Assembly: GCF_000499845.2 (NCBI RefSeq)
Contig: NC_023750.2
Coordinates: 31,902,869 to 31,966,868, forward strand
DNA length: 64,000 bases
Origin: Phaseolus vulgaris
Lineage: Eukaryota; Streptophyta; Magnoliopsida; Fabales; Fabaceae
Reading direction: 5' to 3'
Each line of letters starts with the position of its first letter. Within the stretch, counting starts at the first letter, position 1. Of the stretch, positions 32,174-41,928 are shown in pieces. The translations under genes and the position numbers were made by a program. A model generated the notes under the pieces. That model was not told the origin of the DNA. It worked only from the letters and a program-made list of their open reading frames with translations, and did not search any database.

Positions 32174-33610
32174 TCATACTCCTTTCTCAATGTTCCCAAT
32201 GACATTATCAAGGGTTAGGTCTCTAGGGGTTTTCCACTCTTTTGGCAAACCTGCAGGCACAGTAGATTCTTGCATAGCATGTGTATCAGCAGTATCAAAA
32301 TGAATCGATTCATTTTGATTTAAAACAAATTTAATTTCATTACTGTCAAGATCATCAACAACAGTTTTAGATATGCTATGATCAGTTTCATAAAAAACAA
32401 CATGCATTGATTCTTCTACTATGAGCAACCTTTTATTGAAGACTCTATATGCATGACCATTCAAAGCATAACCAATGTGCACACCTTCATCAGATTTAGC
32501 ATCAAACTTACCAAGATTTTCTTTGCCATTATTCAATACAAAGCATTTACACCCAAAAACTCTAAGGTGGCTCACACTAGGTTTTCTGCCCTTATACAAT
32601 TCATATGGGGTTTTCTTAAGAATTGGTCTAATTAAGGTTCTATTTAACACATAAGATGCAGTATAGACTGCATCAGCCCAAAAATACTTAGGAAGCTTAG
32701 ATTCATTTAACATAGTTCTAGCTAGTTCCTCTAATGATCTGTTTTTCCTTTCAACTACATCATTCTGAAACTCTCCCCCATGATCACTTCGAATTGATTT
32801 AATGCAGCAACCATTTTCATTTTGCAGAACCTTTGCCAATTTCTTAAAAGCAATGTAAGCATCATTTTTATGTGCAAGAAACAAAGTCCATGTAAATCTA
32901 GAGTAATCATCCATAACCACTAAAGCATACAAATTTCCAGCTAAGCTAGCAACTCTAGATGATCCAAATAAGTCCATATGCAGTACATCCAAAGGATTTT
33001 TTGTAGAGACAATATCTTTTAAATTGAAAGAAGATCTGATTTGTTTACCTTTCACACAAGCATCACATAGCCTTTTATCCTGAAATTTAATGTTAGGTAA
33101 ACCAGAAACTAAATCTTTAGATTTCAGTTTATTTAAGTGATTAGTGTGTATGTGAGCTAACCTCCTGTGCCACAGCCAAGACTCATCACTTCTAGACAGC
33201 AAACACTCATTTGAAGAGTTAGTTTCCATGATATTCAAAAGATATATGTTATTCACTCTCTTACCAGTAAACAGTACCTTACCAGATGAATCACTTAAGA
33301 TTGTGCAGCCCTTTGACTTAAAGTTCACCTTGTATCCTTTGTCACAAAGTTGACTTATGCTGAGAAGGCTATGCTTGAGCCCTTCTACATAAAGCACATT
33401 CTCAATAGTGGTTGAATTCCCTGTTCCAACAGTGCCTCTGCCCAAAATTCTTCCTCGGTTATTATCACCATAGGTTACATGCCCCTCTGCTTTGAGCTTC
33501 AAGCTAGTGAATTTTGTAAGATCTCTAGTCATATGCTTGGAGCAGCCACTGTCCAAGTACCACTGATTTTTCTTGTTGCTCATCTGCAAAACAGAATAAA
33601 GATGATACAA
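32174..33610 (-). pseudogene. protease and integrase of the SIRE-like element
   Basis: The protease active site is NQWYLDSGCSKHMTRD. The gag pre-integrase zinc site is HRRLAHIHTNHL with CDACVKGKQ. The integrase core has LDVLHMDLFGSS (first Asp) and SIRSDHGGEFQND (second Asp), but the text then jumps directly to VVERKNRSLEELART. The roughly 25-30 residues that normally separate the second Asp from the Glu-containing block are missing without loss of frame. The C-terminal part (FGCKCFVLNNGKENLGKFD) is normal. The product could not form a standard DDE site. Confidence 0.9.
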
Positions 33611-33644
33611 ATGGTACCCATTTCAGTATAGGGTCCAACACAGA

Positions 33645-35321
33645 TTAAAACCTTCTCTTTGGTAGCCATTTTGCTAAATTCTTAGGAACAAGATGCTTTC
33701 TAGCAATGCATGACCTAGAGGTATGACCAGATTTCATGCAGTAAAAAAAGGTTACATGAAATGTCTTTTTGCCACTGTTAAAAGCTGAAAAACCTGATTT
33801 TGCTGGAACAAAAAATCTTGAAAGCTTTTTGACATTGGTTACATTTCCAGGAGTATAACCAAGTCCATTTTTATTGAAAACAGCATTCTGTGAGCCAAGA
33901 AGAGACTCAAGGTTCTTTCTTCCCTTGGTGAAATTGGAAAGAGTTTTTAGCAAATACTCCACTTGTTTTTCCAATTTTTTGCAGTTTTCACAGGTTTTAA
34001 TAGAGGCATGCAAGCATGTTAGTTCAAGGCTTACCAAATCTGTTTTGGCCTTATGCAATTCTTCCTCAAGTGTTTTTACTTTAGGTGCAAGCACATTATT
34101 TACCTTTTGCAGCTTATTGCATATTACAGCTAGCCTATTTTCTTCATCATGTGTTTCCTTGAAAGCAGCAACCAATTGATCATAGTTATCTGAATCCATA
34201 GAAAAATCACTTACTGAATCAGAGATTGACTCCTCATCCTTCATCATGAAGCACAGATTATTTTCCTCATTCTCAGTTGAAGAGCTGCTGGTTGAAGATA
34301 CTTCATTTTCCTCCCATGAGATGTAAGCTCTTCTTCCCTTGCTCCTTTCAACTCTCTTGCTGGCAGATTTATCCTTTGATTGATTGTTTGGACAATCCGA
34401 TTTGATGTTCCCTGTTTTGCCACAGCCAAAGCAAGTATAGTTAGAGGAATTTGAATCATTAGGTTTAGGATACCTTCTTTTCTGCTGGTTCCTATCTCTG
34501 TTTTTCTTCTTCAGAAATTTGCTGAATCTTTTTGTAAGAAGACTGATTGTTTCATCATCTTCAGCATCTTCTTTTTCCTCCTTGATCTCATTCTGTTCAC
34601 TTGCTTTCAGTGCAAGTCCTTTGGGTTTTCTCTCTACTGTTTCCTGCTCTTTGAGTCTCTTGAGCTCTAGCTCATGCTTCATTAGCTTTCCAAAGAGTGC
34701 AGTAATTCCCAGCTTTGACAGATCACGACTTTCAGATATGGCAGTCACCTTTGGTTGCCAGCTTCTGTCGAGGCACTTCAATATCTTTATGTTGAGTTCC
34801 TCTCTGTCAAATTCTTTTCCCAAACCAGTAAGGTGATTCACAATATGAGTGAACATTTTCTGCACATCAGCAATGCTCTCCTCGGGTTGCATTTTAAACA
34901 ATTCATATTCTTGGATGAGAGAATGTTTTCTTGACCTCTTCACATCTTCAGTACCCTCATGAGTGACTTCTAAGACTTCCCACATCTCCTTAGCTGACTT
35001 ACATTGGGATATCCTGAAGAACTCATCCATTGTTAATGCAGAGGTTATGATGTTCTTGGCCACAAGATCATGTTGAGCCTTCCTTCTTTCGGTCTCATTC
35101 CATTCAGATCTTGGCTTTACCACTTCTTCATCCTTGACAACCTGCATTGGCACATAGGGTCCATGGACCACAACTCCCCAGAATAATGCATCAATAGATT
35201 CCATGAAAATTCGCATTCTAATTTTCCAAAATGCATAATTCATTCCATTGAACATAGGTGGTCTATTAACAGCAGATCCCTCAGCAAAAAGCACTTTAAA
35301 CTCAGACATTATTGCAAACAA
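33645..35321 (-). CDS. gag of the SIRE-like element
   Basis: A 558-residue open frame; the functional start is probably the second Met (MSEFKVLFAEG). The UBN2-type gag core follows (RPPMFNGMNYAFWKIRM, VTHEGTEDVKRSRKHSLIQEYE). Then come a Lys-rich coiled coil and a zinc knuckle CFGCGKTGNIKSDC, in which the usual His is Asn. A Ser/Glu-rich region, a second coiled coil and a second Cys-rich FYCMKSGHTSRSC knuckle with an intact His complete it. The frame ends at 33645, and protease lies in another frame about 35 bases on, so a shift near 33620-33645 is likely. Confidence 0.9.
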   Translation of the reverse strand: MFAIMSEFKVLFAEGSAVNRPPMFNGMNYAFWKIRMRIFMESIDALFWGVVVHGPYVPMQVVKDEEVVKPRSEWNETERRKAQHDLVAKNIITSALTMDEFFRISQCKSAKEMWEVLEVTHEGTEDVKRSRKHSLIQEYELFKMQPEESIADVQKMFTHIVNHLTGLGKEFDREELNIKILKCLDRSWQPKVTAISESRDLSKLGITALFGKLMKHELELKRLKEQETVERKPKGLALKASEQNEIKEEKEDAEDDETISLLTKRFSKFLKKKNRDRNQQKRRYPKPNDSNSSNYTCFGCGKTGNIKSDCPNNQSKDKSASKRVERSKGRRAYISWEENEVSSTSSSSTENEENNLCFMMKDEESISDSVSDFSMDSDNYDQLVAAFKETHDEENRLAVICNKLQKVNNVLAPKVKTLEEELHKAKTDLVSLELTCLHASIKTCENCKKLEKQVEYLLKTLSNFTKGRKNLESLLGSQNAVFNKNGLGYTPGNVTNVKKLSRFFVPAKSGFSAFNSGKKTFHVTFFYCMKSGHTSRSCIARKHLVPKNLAKWLPKRRF

Positions 35322-35344
35322 ACTTGATTAAAATACAAGTCCTA

Positions 35345-35357
35345 GCTCTTGATACCA
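35345..35357 (-). other. primer-binding site of the SIRE-like element
   Basis: On the minus strand TGGTATCAAGAGC lies two bases after the 5' LTR, one inserted base away from the classical copia site TGGTATCAGAGC for initiator Met tRNA. Confidence 0.85.
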
Positions 35358-35359
35358 AT

Positions 35360-36961
35360 TGTTGGGTTTAATAGTGCCAAAGTTCAAGAGGGGGGGTGAA
35401 TTGACCTTTTAAAAGTTTCTCGCAGAATCAGTGTTTATCACAGTTTACAGAAAATAAATCGATTTATTTGAAATTGAATAGATTTATTTTGGCACTGTTT
35501 GTGTTTAAAAATGTTTATACAGTCAAGTTGATCACAAGATTATGCAAATTGATTTTCCACATACACACACTGATGTAATGAAGAAAAACCGTGAATCACA
35601 AAACAGCAAACTTCAATTTTAAGCAAGAGATTAAGGTTCAATTAATAGCTTGACAATTACTTGAGTCACCTATCACAATCAAAATGTTCCAGTGGCTTTT
35701 AACAGATTTTATATGTTCTTATTAGAATCAAACAACTTTTCCAGAAATTAAGAACAATATGAAACAAGCCCAGAAAGACAGATTTATTATTAATTGAACA
35801 GATTTATTTCTTGATAGTTTAACAGATAAGCCGAAATTTAAGTGTAGAGATTAAGGGAGAATGAACACAAGGCAATTATACTGGTTCACTCAACTAAGCT
35901 ACATCCAGTCTTCACCTAAACCAAGGTGAAATTCACTAAATCACAATTCAAACAAACACAAATCCTACTGTTCTTGAAACCTAAAAGAACTTAGGTACAC
36001 TTGCTGAAAAACCCTATTTCAGCACACACACTCTTCAAGAAACCCTATCAAGAAGAGTGTACAACCAAAATTTTACAAGAAAAGAAATGTGAAACGACTA
36101 CACCTGATTGAGGATGCATAAATCTGCCTTAAACCAGTAGAACAGATTGCTAGAACAGTAGCAGCACCTCTCACCAAGCTTTTGGAACCAAACAAGAACA
36201 AACACTTTGTGATTTTCGAAATCTTTTAAGAACAGATGCTAATTCCTTGTAAATCCTCAATTCTCTGATGCAAAACTTGTTTTTACAATTGTATGATCGA
36301 TGTTTAGACTCAGAAACAAGTTTTCATTTTATAGAAAACCAACTTAAAACAGATTTTTGAAAAACAGTCAAAGTTGTTATAAAATGAACAGATTGAAAAT
36401 AAAATGAATAGATTTATTTTCAAAAGCAGTTAGAGAATTTGTTATATGAGGAGACTTAGTCAGCCATTCTGGTGCAGGGACAAAACTGAAAACCGTTTAA
36501 GCTAGACATGGCACCAGAGACAAAAAAGAATCTATTCATTTACAGATGAACATATTTATTTTTCAAAACGAAAACAGAAAAAGCTTAACTATTTAAAACA
36601 CATTCGTTTTGAAAGGTAGAAGACTTAGTCAAAATACTTGATGCACAAAATCTAATTTTCACAGGACTTAGCCAAGGCATAAGTTTAAAAATGAATCTGT
36701 TTATTTAGAAAAGAACAGATTTATTTTTATGCAGTAGACGTGTTTTTTGTAAAACATATGAAAAACATTTTAAGAAATTTTGTGCTTGCTCTTATCACAT
36801 GGTCAGTGGTTAAGAGGTGAGTTACTCAGCAAAAAGCCTACTCTTAAACAACCTCTAAACACCACCTAAGACATTCTTAAAGCAAAAGGAAATATACATG
36901 AATTGTACATAAAAGTCTTCATCAAACACATGTCTTGAAGGGGCAGCAACCATCTTCAACA
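35360..36961 (-). repeat. 5' LTR of the SIRE-like element, complete
   Basis: Full 1.6-kb LTR with minus-strand start TGTTGAAGATGG and end CCCAACA, followed outside by TATAC. The 36839-36961 segment has no counterpart at the other end. Confidence 0.9.
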
Positions 36962-37896
36962 TATACAACTCAAATCAATCTATATACGTGGAATGATGTT
37001 ATAATGTGTCGAGTGTTTTCAACCACATTGAAGGGAGCAACTTTGAGTTGGTTTACATGGTTACCACCGTTATGTATGATTGCTTTGATACTTTGGTAGA
37101 GAAGTTTGGAGCTCAGTTCGCGAATAACCGACCACATCACTTAACATCAATTGCATTAGTGAATATAAGGCAGGAAAAGGGTGAATCATTGAGAACGTTT
37201 ATGGAACGTTTTGGAAAGGCGGCATTGAGTATTCGTAATCTCAATCCAGAAGTTACAATGCATCATATGATAACAACTTTGAAACTGGGCCCATTCGCCG
37301 ATAGTCTCTGTAAGAAGCCGGCAACCAACCTTGATGAATTAAGGCAGCGAGCATCGAAGTTTATGCAGATGGAAGAATTGAGAGAATTTCGTAATCAAGC
37401 ACGAGCAGATGGAGGTGATAGGAAGATAGCTAAAAAGGAAAGTGTACATTTAGCAAGGAGAGCAAGAGAAGAGTTTCAAAGCCGAAAGTTCCAATAGTGT
37501 ACACTATTGAATACCAACAGAATGAGAATTTTACAGGAAGCAATGGCGACAGAAATCATACCAGGACCAAGAAAAGCGAGAACACTCGAGAGAGCATATC
37601 ATAACAAGCATTGTGAATATCATAAGAACCATGGTCATCATACAGAAGAATGTATAGGTTTGAAAGATAGAATTGAAGAGTTGATTCAAGCAAGACAGTT
37701 AAAGCATTTTGTTAGAAGTGGAGGTACAAGAACGAGGCAAAGTCCTAAGAGAGAACCGAAAGGAGGTGAACTAGGAGAAAGAAGGCCAGATAGATTTGAA
37801 AGAAGAGATAATAGAAGAATAGAGAGAAGGGATGAAAGAAGAGAAGGTAAATTGGAGGTAAGGAAAGAAAAAGTTACCAAAATGCTCAATCGGTAA
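36962..37896 (+). pseudogene. gag C-terminal part of the second Tat-type element
   Basis: Starts with the repeated TATAC and reads TTQINLYTWNDVIMCRVF, directly continuing the gag core cut at 27503. A shift near 37070-37080 moves to the frame FDTLVEKFGAQFANN, then ESLRTFMERFGKAALSIRN. A stop at 37495-37497 precedes the zinc-like block HCEYHKNHGHHTEEC (CEYH...H...C). A very Arg/Glu-rich tail (RRDNRRIERRDERREGK) follows and ends at a stop near 37894. Confidence 0.82.
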
Positions 37897-38044
37897 GAAG
37901 AAACAGAGAGAGAAGTTTAGGAAGACCTGTGAGAGGTTTTATCAACACGATATCGGAAGGGTTTTCTGGAAAGGAGTCATCGTCTGCAAGAAAGCAGCAT
38001 TAGAGAAATGTTAGAACAGTTAATCATGTTTTTAAGAAGAGAAT

Positions 38045-38506
38045 TTGCCACTTATGCTCTTTACTGATGAAGATTTTGAAGAGATTGATCCTGATCATGA
38101 TGATCCAATGGTGATAACGGTAGAAATTGCAGAATATGTTGTTATGAAGAGTTTTGTTGATCAAGGAAGCTCAGTGGATATATTATTCTGGGATACTTTT
38201 AGTAAGTTACTCTTGAAGGAGGAAGACATGGTGCCTTTCCTTGAACAAATTATTGGATTCTCGAGAGAGAGGGTGGATACAGAAGGATACATTGATTTAG
38301 CAACAACATTTGGAATAGGAAATGCAACAAAGAGAATCAAGATCATGTATTTGATTGTGGATGCTTGCACGTCATATAATGTTTTGTTGGGAAGGTCTTC
38401 TTTAAATAAATTGGGCGCTATTGTATCAATGCCATACTTAGCTATGAAATTCCCAACCGAGAAGTGTGAAATAACAACCATTTATGTCAATCAGAGAGAT
38501 GCCTAA
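38045..38506 (+). pseudogene. aspartic protease of the second Tat-type element
   Basis: The frame shows HDDPMVITVEIAEYVV, the active-site block VDQGSSVDILFWDTF, and TSYNVLLGRSSLNKLGAI. These align block by block with the first element's protease. The frame ends at a TAA near 38504, short of the reverse transcriptase linker. Confidence 0.85.
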
Positions 38507-38545
38507 GAGTGTTATGCAGTTGGATTAAAAATAAAATCTTCAAGA

Positions 38546-39808
38546 GTGGTAGATAGAGAAGTTGACAAAAATATGGTGGCCATGGTGGATTTAGACCTAA
38601 GAATGAATGATGAGAGATTAGAACCAGAAGAGGAAACAACATCTATTCGGCTTGGAGAAGATGAAAAACAGTGTACATATATAGGTGGAAGTATGCCTGA
38701 AGAATTGTCGAGTAAGCTGATTGCGGTATTACGAAGAAACAAAGATTTGTTTGCATAGAAGGTAGCTGATATCCCAGGGATAGATCCTGATGTTATCTTT
38801 CACAAATTGTCTGTTTATCAGGGAGAGAAGCCGGTGGCCCAAAAAAGAAGAAAGTTGGGAGAAGAAAGACGAAAGGCAACAATTGAAGAGATCGAGAAGC
38901 TATTGCAAACCGATTTCATTCAAGAAGCCCAATATATAACGTGGTTGGCCAATGTGGTGTTTGTTAAGAAACTGAATGGGAAATGGAGAATGTGCACTGA
39001 TTATACTAATTTAAATAAAGCATATCCAAAAGATTCGTATCCACTACCAAGTATTGATCAATTGGTAGATGGAGCATCCGACCAAGAGATGATGAGCTTT
39101 CTTGATGTTTATTCGGGTTACAATCAGATACAAATGTATGTACCAGATATTCCTAAAACGGCTTTTACAATCGATATGGCTAACTATTGCTACAAAGTTA
39201 TGCCCTTTGGTTTAAAAAATGCTGGAACCACATATCAGAGATTGATGGATAAGGTGTTTAAGGAGAAAATTGGAAAAAACATGGAAGTTTATGTTGATGA
39301 CATGATTGTTAAGTCATGTGAAGTGCAAAAACATGTAAAAGATCTTGAAGAAGTTTTTGCAAGAATAAGGAAGTATAACATACGCTTAAATCTTGAAAAG
39401 TGTGTTTTTGGAGTAAGAGGTGGAAAGTTTCTGGGTTTTATGTTGACCAATAGAGGTATTGAAGCGAATCCTTATAAGTGTGAGGCGATAATGAAGATGA
39501 GAAGTCCAACAAATTTGAAGGAGGTGCAAAGACTAGTTGGAAAATTAAATGCTTTAGCTAGGTTCCTACCAATTTTGGCCGAGAGAACAAAATCGATAGT
39601 GAAACTATTGAGAAAAGCTGAAAATTTTAAGTGGAATGATCAATGTGAGCAAGTCTTTTCCCAAATAAAAAACATGATAGCCGAACCGCCTATCCTGGTC
39701 AAACCTGTGTTAACCAAACCTATCATTGTTTACCTAGCAATCTCACATGAAGCTATAGGAGCAGCCTTGATCCAAGAAAATCCAGATAAAAACCGATATA
39801 CTTTGTAA
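38546..39808 (+). pseudogene. reverse transcriptase of the second Tat-type element
   Basis: A linker region (38546-38758) ends in a TAG at 38756-38758. The next open frame, from 38759 on, reads IPGIDPDVIFHKLSV, AQYITWLANVVFVKKLNGKW, SYPLPSIDQLVDGAS, VMPFGLKNAGTTYQRLMD and the catalytic YVDD in MEVYVDDMIVKS. The thumb reads SPTNLKEVQRLVGKLNALARF. The frame runs on into the RNase H connection (FKWNDQCEQVFSQIK) and ends at a TAA near 39806. Less decayed than the rest of this element. Confidence 0.88.
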
Positions 39809-40375
39809 GTAGATCCCTAACAAAATGCCGAAACCAGATACGCTCTGGTTGAGAAAATAGCTTTAACCCTTGTGTACACAGTAAGACGCCTTCGACCATA
39901 TTTTCATAATCATCAGGTAATTGTGAGAATTGATTGTCCAATATCTAAAATTTTAAGAAAACTAGAACTTGCAGGTAGAATGGTGGCATGGTCAGTGGAG
40001 CTTTCAGAATTTGGAATCAAGTATGAACCGAGAGGAGAAATTAAAGCATAATCTCAGGCATATTTTATCATTCAACTACCAACAACAACACAACACGAAG
40101 CATGGATCTTACATGTAGATGGTTCGTCCAATAAGAAGGGAAGCAGAGCAGGAATAATGCTTGAAGGACCAGGAAATTTCCAAATAGAGATGGCCTTGAG
40201 ACTTGAATTCAAAAGTGGGAGTTGATAATGTCATGGGAGTTGATAATTTCCGAATACGAAACTTTAATCGCAGGATTACTCTTGGCTTGAAACATGGGAG
40301 TTGATAAAGTCATATGCAAAAGTGATTCTCAGCTCACAGTAGGTCACATTCAAGGTGAATATCAGATTTAGGAAT
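39809..40375 (+). pseudogene. RNase H and archaeal-type RNase H of the second Tat-type element
   Basis: RNase H blocks (ARYALVEKIALTLVYTVRRL, FGIKYEPRGEIKA) are followed by the archaeal-type domain start WILHVDGSSNKKGSRAGIML. A short duplication near 40215-40250 (GGGAGTTGATAATGTCATG... repeated) disrupts the NNQAEYE block. VICKSDSQLTVGHIQGEYQ closes the domain. Several stops. Confidence 0.78.
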
Positions 40376-40972
40376 TAAGTCTACAACAACTTCAATTGAG
40401 CATCCACAAACAAATGGACAAGCAGAATCAACAAACAAAGTTATCCTTGGTCAACTGAAGAAAAGATTAAGAAGCGCAAAAGGATTATGGGCAGAGAAGC
40501 TACCAGAAATATTATGGGCATATAAATGTACTCCACAAACATCAACTGGGGAAACAACATTCAATCTTACATATGGTACTGATGCTATGTTACCAATAGA
40601 AGTGAATGAACCAACATTGCGAAGGCAAATAGAAGACTGGAACGTTAACAATGAATGTTTAAGAACAAACTTAGATTTAATTGAAGAACTCAGGGAAAAA
40701 AGCAAAGATAAAGGAAAAGCAGTAAAGAGATGAGCATGCAAAAGGTTTAATACCAAAGTAAAACCAAGAAGTTTTAAGGAATGAGACTTAGTTTGGAGAA
40801 TGCGAACTGATGCTCGAAAAGATCCACAGTAAGGAAAATTAGCATCTAAATGGGAAGGCCCCTTCAGAATAATAGAAAATTTGCAAAATGGAGATTATAG
40901 ATTAGAAACACTAGAAGGAAAGATAATCACGAGAACTTGGAATGCAAGTCATTTAAAGTTTTATTTTAGCTG
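40376..40972 (+). pseudogene. integrase remnant of the second Tat-type element
   Basis: Immediately after the archaeal-type RNase H the reading goes to SIEHPQTNGQAESTNKVILG, the last part of the catalytic core. The zinc site and both catalytic Asp blocks, several hundred bases in the first element, are deleted. The C-terminus is present: WAYKCTPQTSTGETTFNLTYG, KWEGPFRIIENLQNGDYRLE, HLKFYFS. Three further stops occur. Confidence 0.82.
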
Positions 40973-41079
40973 AATATAATGTAAAGAAGTCCTTTTTGTG
41001 TACAAATTTATGATATAATGAAGTTATTCACCAGCAAAGATAACGTATTCTAACAAATTTTCTCGTTCTTACATTTCTC

Positions 41080-41350
41080 GGTCTTGGATGATTTCATTCT
41101 AGGTGAAACCCTCCCGAGAGAATTATCTTAAACATATATTGGTCTTGGATGATTTCACTCCAAGTGAAACCCTCCCGAGAGTATTATCCTAAATATCTCG
41201 ACTTTGGATGATTTCACTCCAGGTGAAACCCTCCCGAGTGCATTACAATAAACGTATCTCGGTCTTGGATGATTTCACATCAGGTGGAACCCTCATGAGA
41301 GAACCATTTAAATATCCTGGTCTTGAACAAATTCATTCTATGTGAAATAA
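41080..41350. repeat. about 60-bp tandem repeats after integrase
   Basis: GTCTTGGATGATTTCACTCC plus GGTGAAACCCTCCCGAGAG recur at 41081, 41142, 41201, 41262 and 41320 (decayed). The period is 58-61 bases. Confidence 0.9.
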
Positions 41351-41369
41351 CTTGAAGATCATATTAAAA

Positions 41370-41710
41370 TTAACCGAAAGGTCTAAATCGAAAGGAATCG
41401 CATACTATTATGCCGAGAGGACTAACTGAAAGGATGCTCAGCCGAGAGGTTTGAACAAAAGCTTTTTAAAGATAAATTTTGTTAAGTCATTCTTTAAGAA
41501 TTTACACAATTTTTCAACAAGCAGATTTGCCGAAAAGTGTGGTAAAAAAATTATTCAATTGAAACATTCTACTTATTAAACAAGAATAAACCAAAAGAAT
41601 TGGACGAAAGGATTCCTAGGCCGAGAGGTCTGACCGAAAGGATACACTGAAAAGTATAGTCAAAAGGTCTGAATAAAAGCTTTTTAAAGAGTCATTTTTT
41701 ACAAGTTAAC
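41370..41710. repeat. internal copies of the LTR-start motif
   Basis: Words such as GCCGAGAGGTCTGACCGAAA and GGATACACTGAAAAGTATAG occur here two or three times. They are nearly identical to the first 60 bases of the element's LTR (GGCCGAGAGGTCT, GGATACACCGAAAAGTATAG at 44236-44280). No gene in this stretch. Confidence 0.7.
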
Positions 41711-41928
41711 ATTTGGCTTATAATGAAAATAAATCAAAAAGAAGTCAAGAGAAGTAAAGTTAAAAGGTTTGATATTAAATAACTTCAAACTAATACAAGT
41801 AACATTGTCATAGAAACGACTATCAAAACGGTCTGAAACCCGATAACTAATCGGGATCTATAACAAAAAATTGAGTTAATACTCATTTAGTTCATGGCAT
41901 TAATCTTTGTTGCATCTTCATCGGGAAT

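Larger units (their letters stand above)
27504..36961 (-). mobile_element. SIRE-like Ty1/copia retrotransposon inserted in the Tat gag
   Basis: This 9.5-kb element is read on the minus strand: 5' LTR (35360-36961), primer-binding site, gag, protease-integrase, reverse transcriptase/RNase H, an extra gene, and a truncated 3' LTR (27504-28984). Identical TATAC at 27499-27503 and 36962-36966 proves the borders, and the host gag reading continues across them. Large LTRs, order of domains and an additional ORF after RNase H fit the SIRE/Maximus branch (inference). The LTRs are about 97-98 percent alike by eye, and long ORFs survive, so it is young. An integrase deletion, a TGA and several shifts make it non-functional alone. 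Confidence 0.92.
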
